Origin: Limonium bicolor
Taxonomy: Eukaryota > Streptophyta > Magnoliopsida > Caryophyllales > Plumbaginaceae
Assembly (NCBI GenBank): GCA_023374045.1
Contig: CM041781.1
Coordinates: forward strand, 146,188,982 to 146,252,981
Length of the DNA stretch: 64,000 nucleotides
Direction: 5' to 3'
Shown here: positions 36,301 through 46,694 of the stretch, piece by piece
How positions within the stretch are numbered: the stretch's first letter is position 1
Layout of the letters: each line of letters starts with the position of its first letter
Made by a program: the position numbers and the translations under genes
The notes under the pieces: model-generated
Seen by the model: only the letters and a program-made list of their open reading frames with translations
What the model was told of the DNA's origin: nothing
The model's database searches: none

Positions 36301-38472
36301 GCTAGGCGAGCAAACATGTTGGGAAGGTTAAACATCACTTTACTACATTTGAAACGAAGTTAGATAAGGTGGTGCAAAGAGATTGTGTTTCAGATTTGGA
36401 AGGGTATTTTAAGGATTATAGTATTAGGATAATAAAGTTAAAACATTTCTAACCAACCTATCTAAGAAAGGAGTACACTATTGACAAGTTAAATCTATTT
36501 TATATAAACTTGTTACATAATTAGCGCTTAAAATGCTCTAAAACATTAACTAGGGAAAAAGGACTTAGTTAACGTGTAAAACAAGGGTGTGAATGCCCTA
36601 GGAGTAAGATAAAGTTTAATACGTGGGGAGTCCTAAGAGCTAATAAAGGTTAAACATTCAACAAAGGTTTATCTAGGAAATAACACCCAATAATAATGAG
36701 ATAAATTCGGGAAGTGTCACAAAGGTCGTCACATGAAATCATAAACTGACACGTTGTTTTTAATTAACGCTAGGGCCGTAGCGAACTCCGACTGGGACCC
36801 CGTGTGTGAGACAACTCGTACTTTCGAATAAGGTATGGATATGTGTGGTATGTATGTTGCCGTGTTACGCGGCTTGTGTGATGTGTGCCTTGTTTGACAA
36901 TGACCATAAGACTAAAGCATAAAATTGGATTTCTTGTTGTGCCTTGCTTAAATGCTTGTTGTATATCATTGTTGCATATTACTTGCGCGCACACAGTATT
37001 TTAGTCCCTATCTCGTTTATGGAGCTTTGAGATGGAACTTGACGAACTACGTAAACAAAACAAAAGTACTATACAAAGAGAAAACTCCTCTCTAACTATA
37101 GAGGACTCCTAAGGACACCCACTATGGTGTCAAGATATTTATGATAAGTGAATACCCTATTGGGGACTACTATCGACACCCACAATGGTGTCGAGCTAAC
37201 AAAAAGATAATGATAAGTAAATATCAGCTGGTGGAACACGAGGATAATCCGGGAAGATGACTTCTCGGGCCGCGCAGTAGGGACGCTCGGGAGTTGGTAT
37301 CTGCATCAGATCCTTTGACCGACTATTGGTGGAGCACATCGTGGGGTCTAGAGGTGACCCCTCTTCCTCGACGCATGACGCCGGGAATGGAGGATTAGCT
37401 ATGGAGAAGACGTTCTGCGTCCTGTGGTGATAAGAGAATTCACACACAGCCTTAAAGAGATAAGGAACAATTGGCACCTACATGATAAGGTCACAGGATC
37501 TAAACTATATCCCCAGACCTGGTGCAAGGGAAGAGAAAGAAAATACACACCATAGGAATAAAGGAAAACATGTGTAATGAGACCAAGCAAATAAGAAAAT
37601 TCACAAATGTGATTCTTTAAGAAACAAGGGCTGAATAGCACCTACAGAATTAAGTCTCGGGATCTAACCTGTATCCCCTGACTCGGTGCAAGAGAAGGAA
37701 GGTAAACTTGTGTAATGAGAACAAGAAAACAGTACGTAATCTCTTGAATGATCCCATAGTGAGGATCATCGGTATAATATACCTACGCACACGTCCTATA
37801 AATTACTTGATTGTTGTTGCTACATTAACAGCTTATTGTGCTGGGTGGCGTGTTTGACGTTGCTATGCTACTTGCAAGTTATGCTTGGTTGCTTGTTGAT
37901 ATTGATATGCTACCTTCAAGTGTGTATGATATCATGATGTGTTGTGATGTGCTTTACAGTTTTATTATAACATGTAAATTGGACTTAATAATATTCGACC
38001 ACGTAGCTGTGTAGCCCGGCAACATACGGGCTACACATATTCATACTCAGCGTAGTTTGCTGAGTCCTTTACAACCCAATTTTTTTCAGGTATTGAGTCG
38101 GACGGTAACAGAGCATAGGCGGGATGGCTACCATGGGGGTAGTCCATCATGGCAAAATTTTTGAGTTGTAGTAGTATGTTTAATATATGGGTTGTTACAA
38201 AACCCGAGATGAGATTTTCAGTTTATGATTTGGAAATTTTGTTATAGACACTCGGTATTTGGGAATTGTATTTTAAGTTGTATATGAGTTTTGATAGAGG
38301 GTTGTTCCAAGTCATACAGACCGTAACTTGGTGTTAGAAGAGTGGTCATGTCAACCACGTGGGTGGTTGGCGTCTATGGCACCCGGATGGAGTTTATTCC
38401 GCTGCATAGTTAGCTTGTAATATGGCTAGGAGCGTTATTCATATGGTTGGATGTTTATTCGGGGGTGTTACA

Positions 38473-39700
38473 CTAAACCAAGACTAACAAAACACAGAAG
38501 ATCAAACCAAAGTCAGAAGCCGAAACACACTTTTAGAGCAAATCAGAGGTCAAAAAAGCATAACAAAGGCTTTTGAAATGAAAAGACACATAAACACATG
38601 CTAAAACATGTCAAAAAAATAGTGCACACTATGAGAAACACAACGCCGCAAACGGTAGTCAAAATGGAGATCAAACGAAGAAGTTACGTGAAAACATACG
38701 CGTGCCTAGACATGCGCCCGACCTTGCATGTCCGGACATACACCAGGAGCCCAAATAGAAGAGGTCTGGACATCTATCCGGAATTGCATGTCCAAACAAA
38801 GTCCAATAAAAACATACGTGGGTGTCCAGACTTGTGTCCAGGCTTACAAGTCCGGACACGCATCGTCCTTGCATCCCGTTCAGACAACACACAAAACAAC
38901 GAAGAATAGAGGTGTCTGAAGCCACGTCCAGACATAGAAATTGCGAAACTGTAGAAAACAATGGCAAACAGAGAGCAAACCAAACCCACAATTCACCTCT
39001 CGTAAAAGCATAATCTTACATATCAAAATACGCAAAACAAACCACTTTCCCACGGGGTTTTGGCAAATCAAAACACAAATCGAAACAAACCAGAAACATC
39101 ACAATCAGAGAATCAAGAAACATAAAAGCAAACACACAACCGAACATATCCATCTACCACTACCTTATATTCGAAGCAAAGCACTCCAACTACAAACTCT
39201 ACATATCATACTCCTTGAATCTTCACTCGAACGATGAACACTCGATCAAAACGAACGAAGACCAACACCGGAAAGAGGGGCGTAGAAACTTGATGAAGAA
39301 CGACAATAAAACTCGGAATTCCCATACTCGAGATCTAATGAACTCGAATAACCAACACAGAAGCCAGAACTCTAGTTTAATTGAATTACATAGAGGAGGA
39401 GTTGAGAGGAAGAGGGAAAAGGGAGGTTACAGGAAAGCAAAGGGGGATTTTGAGCGTGAAGAAGGAAATAACGAGAAATAAGAAATGAGGAAGGAGGAGA
39501 ATTTAAATATGACTTAAAGGAAAACTCTTTTCTAAATTAGAAATTACTAAACAAAAGGAAAGGGAAAAAATATAACCTCCTTTCACGAAACTAATATAAA
39601 GACCGGAATAATGTCATAAACAAACTAACATACGATCGAAATGTTGTTAATCTCCTTTGCGAATCAAAAACAAAAGACAAACAAAAAATGGGGCATAACA
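38473..39700 (-). mobile_element. LTR fragment G, related to element D LTR
   Basis: On the minus strand the fragment starts TGTTATGCCCCA at 39700, the same start as the element D LTRs. It shares blocks such as CCGTTTGCGGCGTTG, TAACTTCTTCG and the CCCCGTGG(G/A)AA region with 53240-53640. It is cut at 38472/38473 by element B, so the remainder must lie left of the window. Decayed copies of the GTCCGGACA palindromic motifs lie at about 38710-38865. Frames here (38598-38909, 38941-39237) show no known domain. Confidence 0.8.
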
Positions 39701-40104
39701 ATAAGATTGTAAGAGCAAAGGTTAACTGTAAGCTTCAATCTCATCGAGTGAGTCCTAGTGAGCAGTAGTGTGAGTGAGGGGAGTATAAACCCATAGTGTT
39801 GATAACATAGGGTAGCAGGACAATTGGGGAGCATTCATGGGACTACTGGGAGACTGTCGGCTAAAGTAGTTCCACGAGGGTAGAAGGGCTTAGGGGTAAG
39901 TCTTATCTGTCTCGGCGTCCATAGGTTAGGGCGAAGGGAGATCAAGGCTCTGATCGGCATGGCTGTTTTGGCAGCATATTTGGTAGCAGGTTTGCGCTAG
40001 CACATTTGCTGGCAGGTTTGCGTTGGCATATTGTAGCTATTTTGAAAACTGTTGTTTGGTAGTGCGGCATATATGTAGCATATTTGGTTAAGTTAGTTAT
40101 ATGT
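39701..40104. other. Unassigned flank left of element C
   Basis: No gene is seen. Repeats of the GGCAGCATATTTGG / GGCAGGTTTGCG kind fill about 39950-40090. Similar GCAGCATATTT sequence occurs right of element C (about 63280-63300), so this may be the edge of an older DNA transposon split by C. Confidence 0.4.
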
Positions 40105-40109
40105 AGTGT
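40105..40109. repeat. Target site duplication of element C (left)
   Basis: AGTGT directly precedes TGAAATACCCC and is repeated at 62494-62498. Confidence 0.93.
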
Positions 40110-42302
40110 TGAAATACCCCAAACCTTAGTATGTGGTTTAGACATTAAAATATGGTATAATAAGGCTAAAAAGTGCCTTAGAAATATTAGTGAACAATTT
40201 AAACCACAGTAAACACAAATAAATACCTTAAAGTCAATAGGGGCGAAAATGTGCTCTAAGCTTGGGATAAGCTTGGTTAAGACCTAATGAGCTTACCAAG
40301 ACCTTATTTATATGTTAATGAACATATTAAACCAATTACCAAAGAAAACCAAGCTTGAAAACAAGTTAAAACACAAAATGTGCTTTAAGGAGTCTTAAAG
40401 CACATTTTTGAAAAATTGTCTAGTAAATGAGTTTTGAATGGCTAAATGTCCATCATTACTCTTTAATTAACATGTGTACTACTTAGTATCACATTAGGAA
40501 GTTTAAATCAATGAGAAATCTAAAATTTCACAAATATGCGCCTTGTTTTGTGAATAGTAACCAAATTAAGCAAGTTTATAACATAAGTCAACATAAGTGA
40601 GTTAATTGGTCAACAAAGACTAAAATACCCCTTATTATAATATGGGGGCCGGTTTTCTTGTGTGACTCACCACACTTAAACAAAAAAAGAGCTAAGTAAA
40701 GTAATAAAGTAGAAGGTACTATTTGCTTTACTACTTAAATATCTAAACTAGCTAACTTATCTTCATTCTCTTCTTTCCTTCTTCATTTCCCACGCCTCCA
40801 ACCTCTCTTCTTCCTCCATACACGGTTTTGCTACAGCCCAAGCACCATTCTCCATCTTTAAACTCTTGTAATTCCTAGCTCTATTTACCAAATCAAAAAC
40901 TAAGACCACCATTCTTCTAGTCTCATCAAGCTCTTCAACCTTGTCTTCTCAAATCTTCAAGACCACCATTTCGGTGCCATGGAGATCCACCATTGAAGGA
41001 GCTTGAGCTTATATTTTTATGCCTTGTTGATCACCTTTGCTTCAAGGTAAGGAAAAACCAAGAAAAACAACATTTCCTCCACATTTTGATGTTGACTGAA
41101 AATCACCATTGATGGTGTTTTCTCTTGCCTTGTTCTAGCTTCATTCCAATCTTTCAAGGACTAGGTGGAGTCCTCTCTTGCTTCATATTCAAACTCTCTT
41201 CCAATACTAAGGTAAAACAACTATCTTAAGGTTTTAAGACAATGTGTAAATTAGGGTTTATATTGATTAGAAACTTGACAAGCAAACCAAAGTCCTTGCC
41301 AATTTTAATCAAAGAAGGAGCAAGGAGAAATAAGTGAAAAACTTGTGAAGGAAAATAGGTAAATGTGCTAACTTGATGTTGTTTAATGTCTTAGGAGAAA
41401 GGAGCTCATATTGCTTGTTAAAACTACTTAAAGAGCCAATGGTGAATGACTTAGTAAAATTCTCTCAAGGAGACTATTAAAGGGCATATGTGTTGTTGTA
41501 TGTATTTGCAGGTCAAAGGCAATATATTGTGGGAAATTCAGTGTTTATGGTTTATGCAATTTAAGGGCCTAAGAGCCATGTTATTTAAGGGCCTAAGTGC
41601 CAAGCAATTTAAATAATGCACTATATTACGATGTAGTGTAGTTTGGGTGAAGTTTTGTGTATGAAAATACTCTTGATGGATATAGGTGTTCTTGAATGTT
41701 TAATGGTGAAAGCTATGTGTTTTGGTGTAGCAATGTGCTAGAAGAACCCATGTCAAAATTTAGATAATGTATAAGAATTTTTAGGTGTTTAAAATGAGTT
41801 TTGGTGAGTTAGGAAGTGTTTAGAATGATTAAGTGTTTTACAAGGGAATGAAACATGCATTAAGGTGTTTTAGAATGCAAATGAGTGTTTGGGGATACTT
41901 CAAGATCATGGTGAGATTGTGCTTAGGACTTATACAATGTTAGTGAACAAGGAGGAAGTGATGTGTTGCATGAAGGAGCTATAAGCTTGTGGAGTTATTC
42001 AAGGAGTTTGGTTGGTGAGAAAAGATGCTTGGGAGATGATGTTGTAGTGGTGAGAAAACATTTGGGAATAGTGATAGTTATAGGTATAAAACACCACATA
42101 AAAACTTAGTGAAAAACATTGCATGTGCTAACCTTTTTATAAGAATTTGTGTAATGCTTGAGGAGGATTTTAGTGAATGATTTAAGGAGTATAATGGAGG
42201 TATTAAGGTGTGTTTTAAGTGCCCATATGAGGTTAGAACATACTAGGATACATAAGGTGAAGTTTGGAGTTAAATGGGCAATTAAAAACAAGGGTCTAGA
42301 GC

Positions 42303-42705
42303 AGACCGACCTTGGGGACCGGACCTGCAAGGTCGGTCAAGCCCAGTTTACCCTGCCAGAAATGGTCTCTGGAATGGACCGACCTTGGGGACCGGACTTG
42401 CAAGGTCGGTCGGGCTTGTATTTTTGGTACGGATTAAGTCTCTGGAATAGTCCGACCTTGGGACCGGACTTGTAAGGTCGGTCGTGTCTAAACTTTCATA
42501 TACGGTAATTGTTTCGAGAATGGACTGACCCTGTGGACCGAACTTGCAAGGTCGGTCGGAGTAGAATTTTCTGACGGTAATATGTTCTGGAATGGACCGA
42601 CCATGGAACCGAGTTTGTAAGGTCGGTCGTAGTGTAAATTTTCAAACCCGGAAGTCACTGGAATGGACCGACCTTGTGTAAGGTCGGTCGGTAAGGTCGG
42701 TCGGA
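42303..42705. repeat. Palindromic tandem repeats in C 5' LTR
   Basis: About six units of the type GACCGACCTTGGGGACCGG...CTTGCAAGGTCGGTCG, separated by ...CTGGAAT. They are absent from the deleted 3' LTR. Confidence 0.9.
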
Positions 42706-43068
42706 CCAAAAGTTGTAAAAAAAACAAACAAAAATGGCTTAAGTAGTTAACCCTAGGGGGTATAATGAAGGTAATCAAGGGTGAGTTTAGGCATTAGAAC
42801 ATGTCATACAATCATGTAAATGCTTAGTAAACGAAAGTTAAATAAGTTAATTAACAGACATTATTAATTATGTTTAGGGACTACGCTTGGCGGGTCACAT
42901 TCGCAGCAAGGACCAAGGTATGGTTTTCTTGCAATCTATTGCCTACCGGTTTACACCGGCTTGTGTGTTGTATGTTTTTATGAGTGTTTATGACCTTGTA
43001 AGATTAAGGCATGTAATGAGTTTACAGTTGTTTAAGTTATTGTATCGGAAGGATGTGTCTCGTTTCCC

Positions 43069-43070
<2 letters not shown>

Positions 43071-43160
<90 letters not shown>

Positions 43161-43228
43161 TGTGGGTGTGTGTGTGTGTTGTGTGTGTGTGTGTGTGTGT
43201 GTGTGTTGTGTGTGTGTGTGTGTGTGTG

Positions 43229-43286
<58 letters not shown>
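43071..43286. repeat. GT/TG microsatellite (216 bp) in C 5' LTR
   Basis: A GT run with a few interruptions (GTGGTG, GTTGTG). At the homologous place in the 3' LTR (61502-61518) only 17 bases of TG repeat remain, so the two LTRs differ greatly here. The long Val-Cys frames across it are artefacts. Confidence 0.97.
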
Positions 43287-43287
<1 letters not shown>

Positions 43288-44147
43288 TAACGTGTCCTAA
43301 ACACTTGCTTGTGAATTTGTTGATTAAGTACAACAATGGGACTTCTAACAAGTGCTAACCGGGGAAGTGAGGAGTCCGGTAGTTCCGGCCACACGCGTGA
43401 GTATGGGAGTCGATGTCATAACCGGTTCGATTCTCTTTGTATGTTAAGGTTGTCTTCTCTTTTGGTCTTCAACCTTCCCTTTAGCTTAACCAAGGCTATT
43501 TTACTGACTCATGTCGGGCCACAGGGGCATACTATGTTTGTTCGGTGTGCTTGGATCACTATATCCGATGCACCTTTGTGTTAAGTTATTCGTTCAATTT
43601 AACAGGACGGTAACGAGTTATGTAATGAGCTTAGCATGAGTTTGGCAACATTCTCTAGGCTCTCCATGTGATCTAATTGTGTTGGTTCGTTTCCTAAAAG
43701 GATTCGTTCTTGTATGTTATGTGTGATGTTGTTATGCAATACTCTTGCTATGATATATATGTTGTATGTTTAAAATGAATGCCATGTCATCATGACAATT
43801 AGTTGCGCGTATCCCGGTAGTCGATGGGCTGCGCGTTAACCATACCAGCCAAGGGTTGCTGACCCCCTCGGGGGCTCCATATTTATATTTGCAGGATAAG
43901 GATCGAAGAAGCGGAGTGGCTGTAGATCCTAGGTTGTAGAAATACTTTTTGTACCTTTTCGTTGGTAGGCCCGGGATGCGCCTGTGCTCCCGTGGCGGTA
44001 TATTTTGGATAACGAATACATTACAGTGACAGTTTACAGTGATGGTTGTAAATAAATACTCGGTATTGTATATTATGTATTTATGGTTTAGTTCTATGTT
44101 CGGGAGTCTAATCATCAGACCGGTACACTTGTATTTATTCTGCCTTG

Positions 44148-44167
44148 TTAACCACGTGGGTGGTTAA
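44148..44167. promoter_or_regulatory. G-box-centred inverted repeat near LTR 3' end
   Basis: TTAACCACGTGGGTGGTTAA has 8-bp arms TTAACCAC/GTGGTTAA and contains CACGTG. It is repeated in the 3' LTR at 62380-62399. Diverged forms are in F (50901-50915) and B (13337-13353). It may be a bHLH/bZIP binding site or an RNA stem; function not shown. Confidence 0.6.
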
Positions 44168-44261
44168 TGGCGTTGTAGCACCGAACCGTTTAGTTATTGT
44201 TTAGTTGTTTATTTCTGCTGCGATTTAGGTAAATTGTTAAGTACGTAGTAGGGGTGTTACA

Positions 44262-44289
44262 AAAAGTGGTATCATAGCGAAGTATCGCT
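44262..44289 (+). other. Primer-binding site and hairpin, element C
   Basis: AAAAGTGGTATCATAGC follows the LTR: the tRNA-Met site with one change. AGCGA-AGTA-TCGCT (44276-44289) forms a hairpin overlapping its end, as in the other elements but with a different stem. Confidence 0.9.
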
Positions 44290-44479
44290 CTGATGACTAG
44301 AATACCGAGCTTAGGAATATACCGAGTTAGGAAACCTAGCTACAGTTATTCGAGTGAACAGTTATGGAAAGGTTAACCACTAACTAAGTATGGAAATACC
44401 TTATTGTCGGGAAGATGTTACAACCGTTGGACCGATAAGTTTGAAAGCATAATGCTAATGAATGTTCGTGTGAATTCGG
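44290..44479 (+). other. Element C 5' leader
   Basis: 190 bp lies between the primer-site hairpin and the gag ATG. No feature is seen. Confidence 0.6.
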
Positions 44480-45153
44480 ATGTCAAGAAGATCACGTGGT
44501 AGAGGCCACAGGCGCGGCAATGGTGACACCGAGAACTAGGGAGAGAACACTACGGCACAAGTCATGGCCGATGCTGTAGCTGCCGCCGTAGCCCAAATGG
44601 TCCCACAGTTAGTAGCTGCGATTCAGCAGGGGCAACAGCCCGAAGTTCAACCACCACCGCCACCGCCACGAGAGACCAACTGGGTCAAGGCGTTGGCTGA
44701 TTTGAGACCCCCGTCGTTTAGTGGGGAGACCGACCCTAGTAAGTTGGAGGCGTATATCTCCGAGATGGAGACCGCTATGAGACCTTGAATGTGCCCGAGG
44801 AGGTCAAGGTCCGTCTTGCCGCTTACTATCTGAACGGTTCGGCACAGAGTTGGTGGAAGTTGGTATGGGAGGGCAGAGTTGCTGACCCTACCTTTCAGTG
44901 GAGGGAGTACACGGCTCTGCTGCGAGCCAAGTACTACCCGATACACGTGCAACAGGCCAAGCGCCTGGAGTTGGACAATCTGAGACAAGGGGATAAGATG
45001 ACGGTAGATGAGTACTACTCCGCTTTCATCGGACTTATCCACCTGCTGCCGGATCTAGGTTACTCAGACCGGATTCTAGTGAACCGTTTCTACAACGGAC
45101 TGAGCTACCGCCTACGCTATGGTATGGGGCCGAGCGGATATACTACTTTGCAG
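44480..45153 (+). pseudogene. gag: Element C gag exon 1: capsid region
   Basis: From ATG 44480 the exon opens with SRRSRGRGHRRGNG, basic like the A start. An in-frame TAG at 44537-44539 follows, then the gag core: RETNWVKALADLRPPSFSGETDPSKLEAYI, a frameshift near 44783, AAYYLNGSAQSWWKLVWEGR, LLRAKYYPIHVQQAKRLEL, VDEYYSAF and LLPDLGYSDRILVNRFYNG. This is the capsid-like domain. The exon ends YTTLQ at TTGCAG|GTAATG, the same position as the exon 1 end of element A. The protein would form the particle shell. The stop and the frameshift make it non-functional here. Confidence 0.9.
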
Positions 45154-45249
45154 GTAATGAACCACAGTGTGATATGAATAAGTATGTACAATGTGTGAAT
45201 GAAATTGTGAGTTTGATTTGCGGGGCATAACTAACACCCTAAATAATAG
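45154..45249 (+). other. Element C putative intron 1 (96 bp)
   Basis: Donor CAG|GTAATG, branch-like ACTAAC at about 45228-45234, acceptor AATAG|GA. It is phase 0 and AT-rich. The intron is at the same position in element A, although the intron sequences have diverged. Confidence 0.8.
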
Positions 45250-45508
45250 GAGTGCTATCATGCCGCTGCTATAGTAGAGATCACCGTCCGTCTGAGGGAC
45301 GAGGAGAATGCGTTCAAGCGCAAGGCCACGAGCGAGGGTCAAAGCACGCAAGGGTACGGGGGAGGGAAGAAGAAAAAGCCATATCCCCAGTCCCAGAAAG
45401 GACAGCAACAGGGTGGCAAGGGCCAGGCCCAGACCACCACTGCTGAGGAGCCGTTGCAGCTCACCTATGCATATGCGGCTAAGCCCCTGCGCTCTCAACC
45501 CTTCAAGG
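45250..45508 (+). pseudogene. gag: Element C gag exon 2
   Basis: The exon is a fully open frame of 259 bp. It begins ECYHAAAIVEITVRLRDEEN, passes through a Lys/Gln/Gly-rich linker (GGGKKKKPYPQSQKGQQQGG), and ends AAKPLRSQPFKG at AAGG|GTAACT. The ends are strongly conserved with element A while the linker is not. It is listed as part of a broken gag gene because exons 1 and 3 carry lesions. Confidence 0.85.
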
Positions 45509-45588
45509 GTAACTAATTAGTTCTGAATATCAAGTTTAAGTGTGTGATGTTATAATGTGAAGTATGTACTGAATGTGTGATGTGTTAG
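45509..45588 (+). other. Element C putative intron 2 (80 bp)
   Basis: Donor AAGG|GTAACT and acceptor GTGTTAG|CA. Joining keeps the frame (phase 1). The acceptor lies 12 nt upstream of the point homologous to that in element A, adding about four residues. Confidence 0.7.
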
Positions 45589-45935
45589 CAGCTTGCACGG
45601 GCTCTGGATCCGATCGCCACTACTACTGCAAGTGGTGCAATGGGAGACCACCCCGGCAAGGACTACAAGGGAGATGATGTGCAGTGCTGATTCAGTAAGA
45701 AGATGGGGGCATCGTGACTACGAGTGCTTCCAGAACCCGAATGGCAGAAACTACAGACCTAAGGGGCAGTGGAAGGGCAAGGCCGCCGTTACTACCGATG
45801 GCCCGAAGACGGCTAACCAGCCACCCACTGATCAAAGGTACATTGATTCCCAGAAGGGGAAGGGGTCGGGATCCGGCAAGGCCGCCCTGCATGTGGTGGA
45901 CCGGTCTGAGGCGCCAGGACCCTCTTCTAGACCAG
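45589..45935 (+). pseudogene. gag: Element C gag exon 3: nucleocapsid
   Basis: After TGSGSDRHYYCKWCNG, a first zinc-knuckle-like module, a frameshift near 45650 breaks the frame. The second knuckle is degraded (Cys...KKMGHRDYEC survives in a shifted frame). The tail runs NPNGRNYRPKGQWKGK to ALHVVDRSEAPGPSSRPG. It ends CCAG|GTACCG, the donor homologous to exon 3 of element A. RNA binding is the expected role. Confidence 0.85.
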
Positions 45936-46080
45936 GTACCGCCTAAACCGTTAAATGAAATGAGTAATTGCATACCGCATTTCATGCATGTGTGTTAGTG
46001 AGTCTAAGTATACAACCATGTAAGTAAAGAGTTAAAGTATAGTGTGGAAACACCTAAATTAGGTAATCTGAAAAATCTCG
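45936..46080 (+). other. Element C putative intron 3 (145 bp)
   Basis: Donor CCAG|GTACCG is conserved with A. At the position homologous to the A acceptor the sequence is CTCG|GA rather than AG, so the site is mutated. The frame upstream is open back to 46044, and an AG lies at 46061-46062. Confidence 0.6.
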
Positions 46081-46694
46081 GAACCTTCAATATCTGTTAT
46101 CCAATCCCGCCCACACCAAACCCTGGAGTGACAACCATCAGCATCACCGAGTTCCCAATGGAGCAGTGTCAGGTTATCCAACCAGGTATGGTACTCTTAA
46201 ATGGATACCTAACACCCGAAGCACAAATCCACATCATCAGACGATGTAATGAACTAGGAGCAGCACCTGGAGGGTTCTACACACCCGAATACCCGAGCGG
46301 ATCGAGGATGAAATTGAAGATGATGTGCATGGGTAAGGACTGGAATCCTTACACCAAGACATATCAAGATGAGCGAGCTGAAGACGGAGCAACTGTACCT
46401 AGGATACCTGAGGAGTTCCTTGCGGTCGTTAACCACGCCGTGGGAATTGCTCAGCAAGTTGAATCGGATTCAATACCAAGTGTTAAAACAGATTTATGTA
46501 TTGTGAACTTCTACCAGAAAGGTGAACGGTTAGGGTTACACCAAGATAAGGACGAGTCACCCGAGTCTCTAAGTAAGGGAGTACCCATGGTGTCTTGGTC
46601 CATTGGTGATACCGCAGTGTTTGTGTACGGCGAGCAGAAGCGTGGTGATCTCGCGAAGAAGTTAGTATTGAAGTCAGGTGATGTATTAATCATG
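46081..46694 (+). CDS. Element C exon 4: captured AlkB-type dioxygenase, 5' part
   Basis: An uninterrupted frame begins GTFNICYPIPPTPNPG. It runs through GMVLLNGYLTPEAQ, GGFYTPEYPSG and KMMCMGKDWNPYTKTY, then NFYQKGERLGLHQDKDES with the HxD iron ligands (His 46539-46541, Asp 46545-46547), VPMVSWSIGDTAVFVYGEQKR, and ends SGDVLIM at the F insertion. The domain order is that of AlkB homologues, closest to plant ALKBH1-type as far as I can judge. The predicted role is oxidative removal of methyl groups from nucleic acid, perhaps element RNA or DNA. No stop or frameshift is present, unlike the neighbouring gag and pol exons. It is in phase with the gag exon 3 donor, so a Gag-AlkB fusion is predicted. 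Confidence 0.92.

Larger units (their letters stand above)
34576..38472 (+). mobile_element. Element B, 3' LTR, right part
   Basis: This continues the B 3' LTR after element A and ends TGTTACA at 38472. Positions 37714-38472 match the 5' LTR piece at 12700-13456. It includes the rest of the ~185-bp array and, near its end, the ACTCAGC...GCTGAGT hairpin and the inverted repeat around CAACCACGTGGGTGG (about 38357). No gene is seen; the small frames at 37196-37641 have no known domain. Confidence 0.9.
40110..44261 (+). mobile_element. Element C, 5' LTR (4152 bp)
   Basis: Starts TGAAATACCCC and ends GGGGTGTTACA, with a primer site following. It contains the short repeat near 41562-41612, palindromic repeats at 42303-42705, a very long GT microsatellite at 43071-43286, the CCCCC-TC-GGGGG hairpin at 43863-43874 and a 20-bp inverted repeat with a CACGTG core at 44148-44167. 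The partner LTR at 61210-62493 lacks about 2.67 kb of it. No gene is seen. Confidence 0.95.

Noticed and set aside
43037..43358. Long Val-Cys and Thr-His frames
   Set aside because: They are translations of the GT microsatellite in several frames, not genes.
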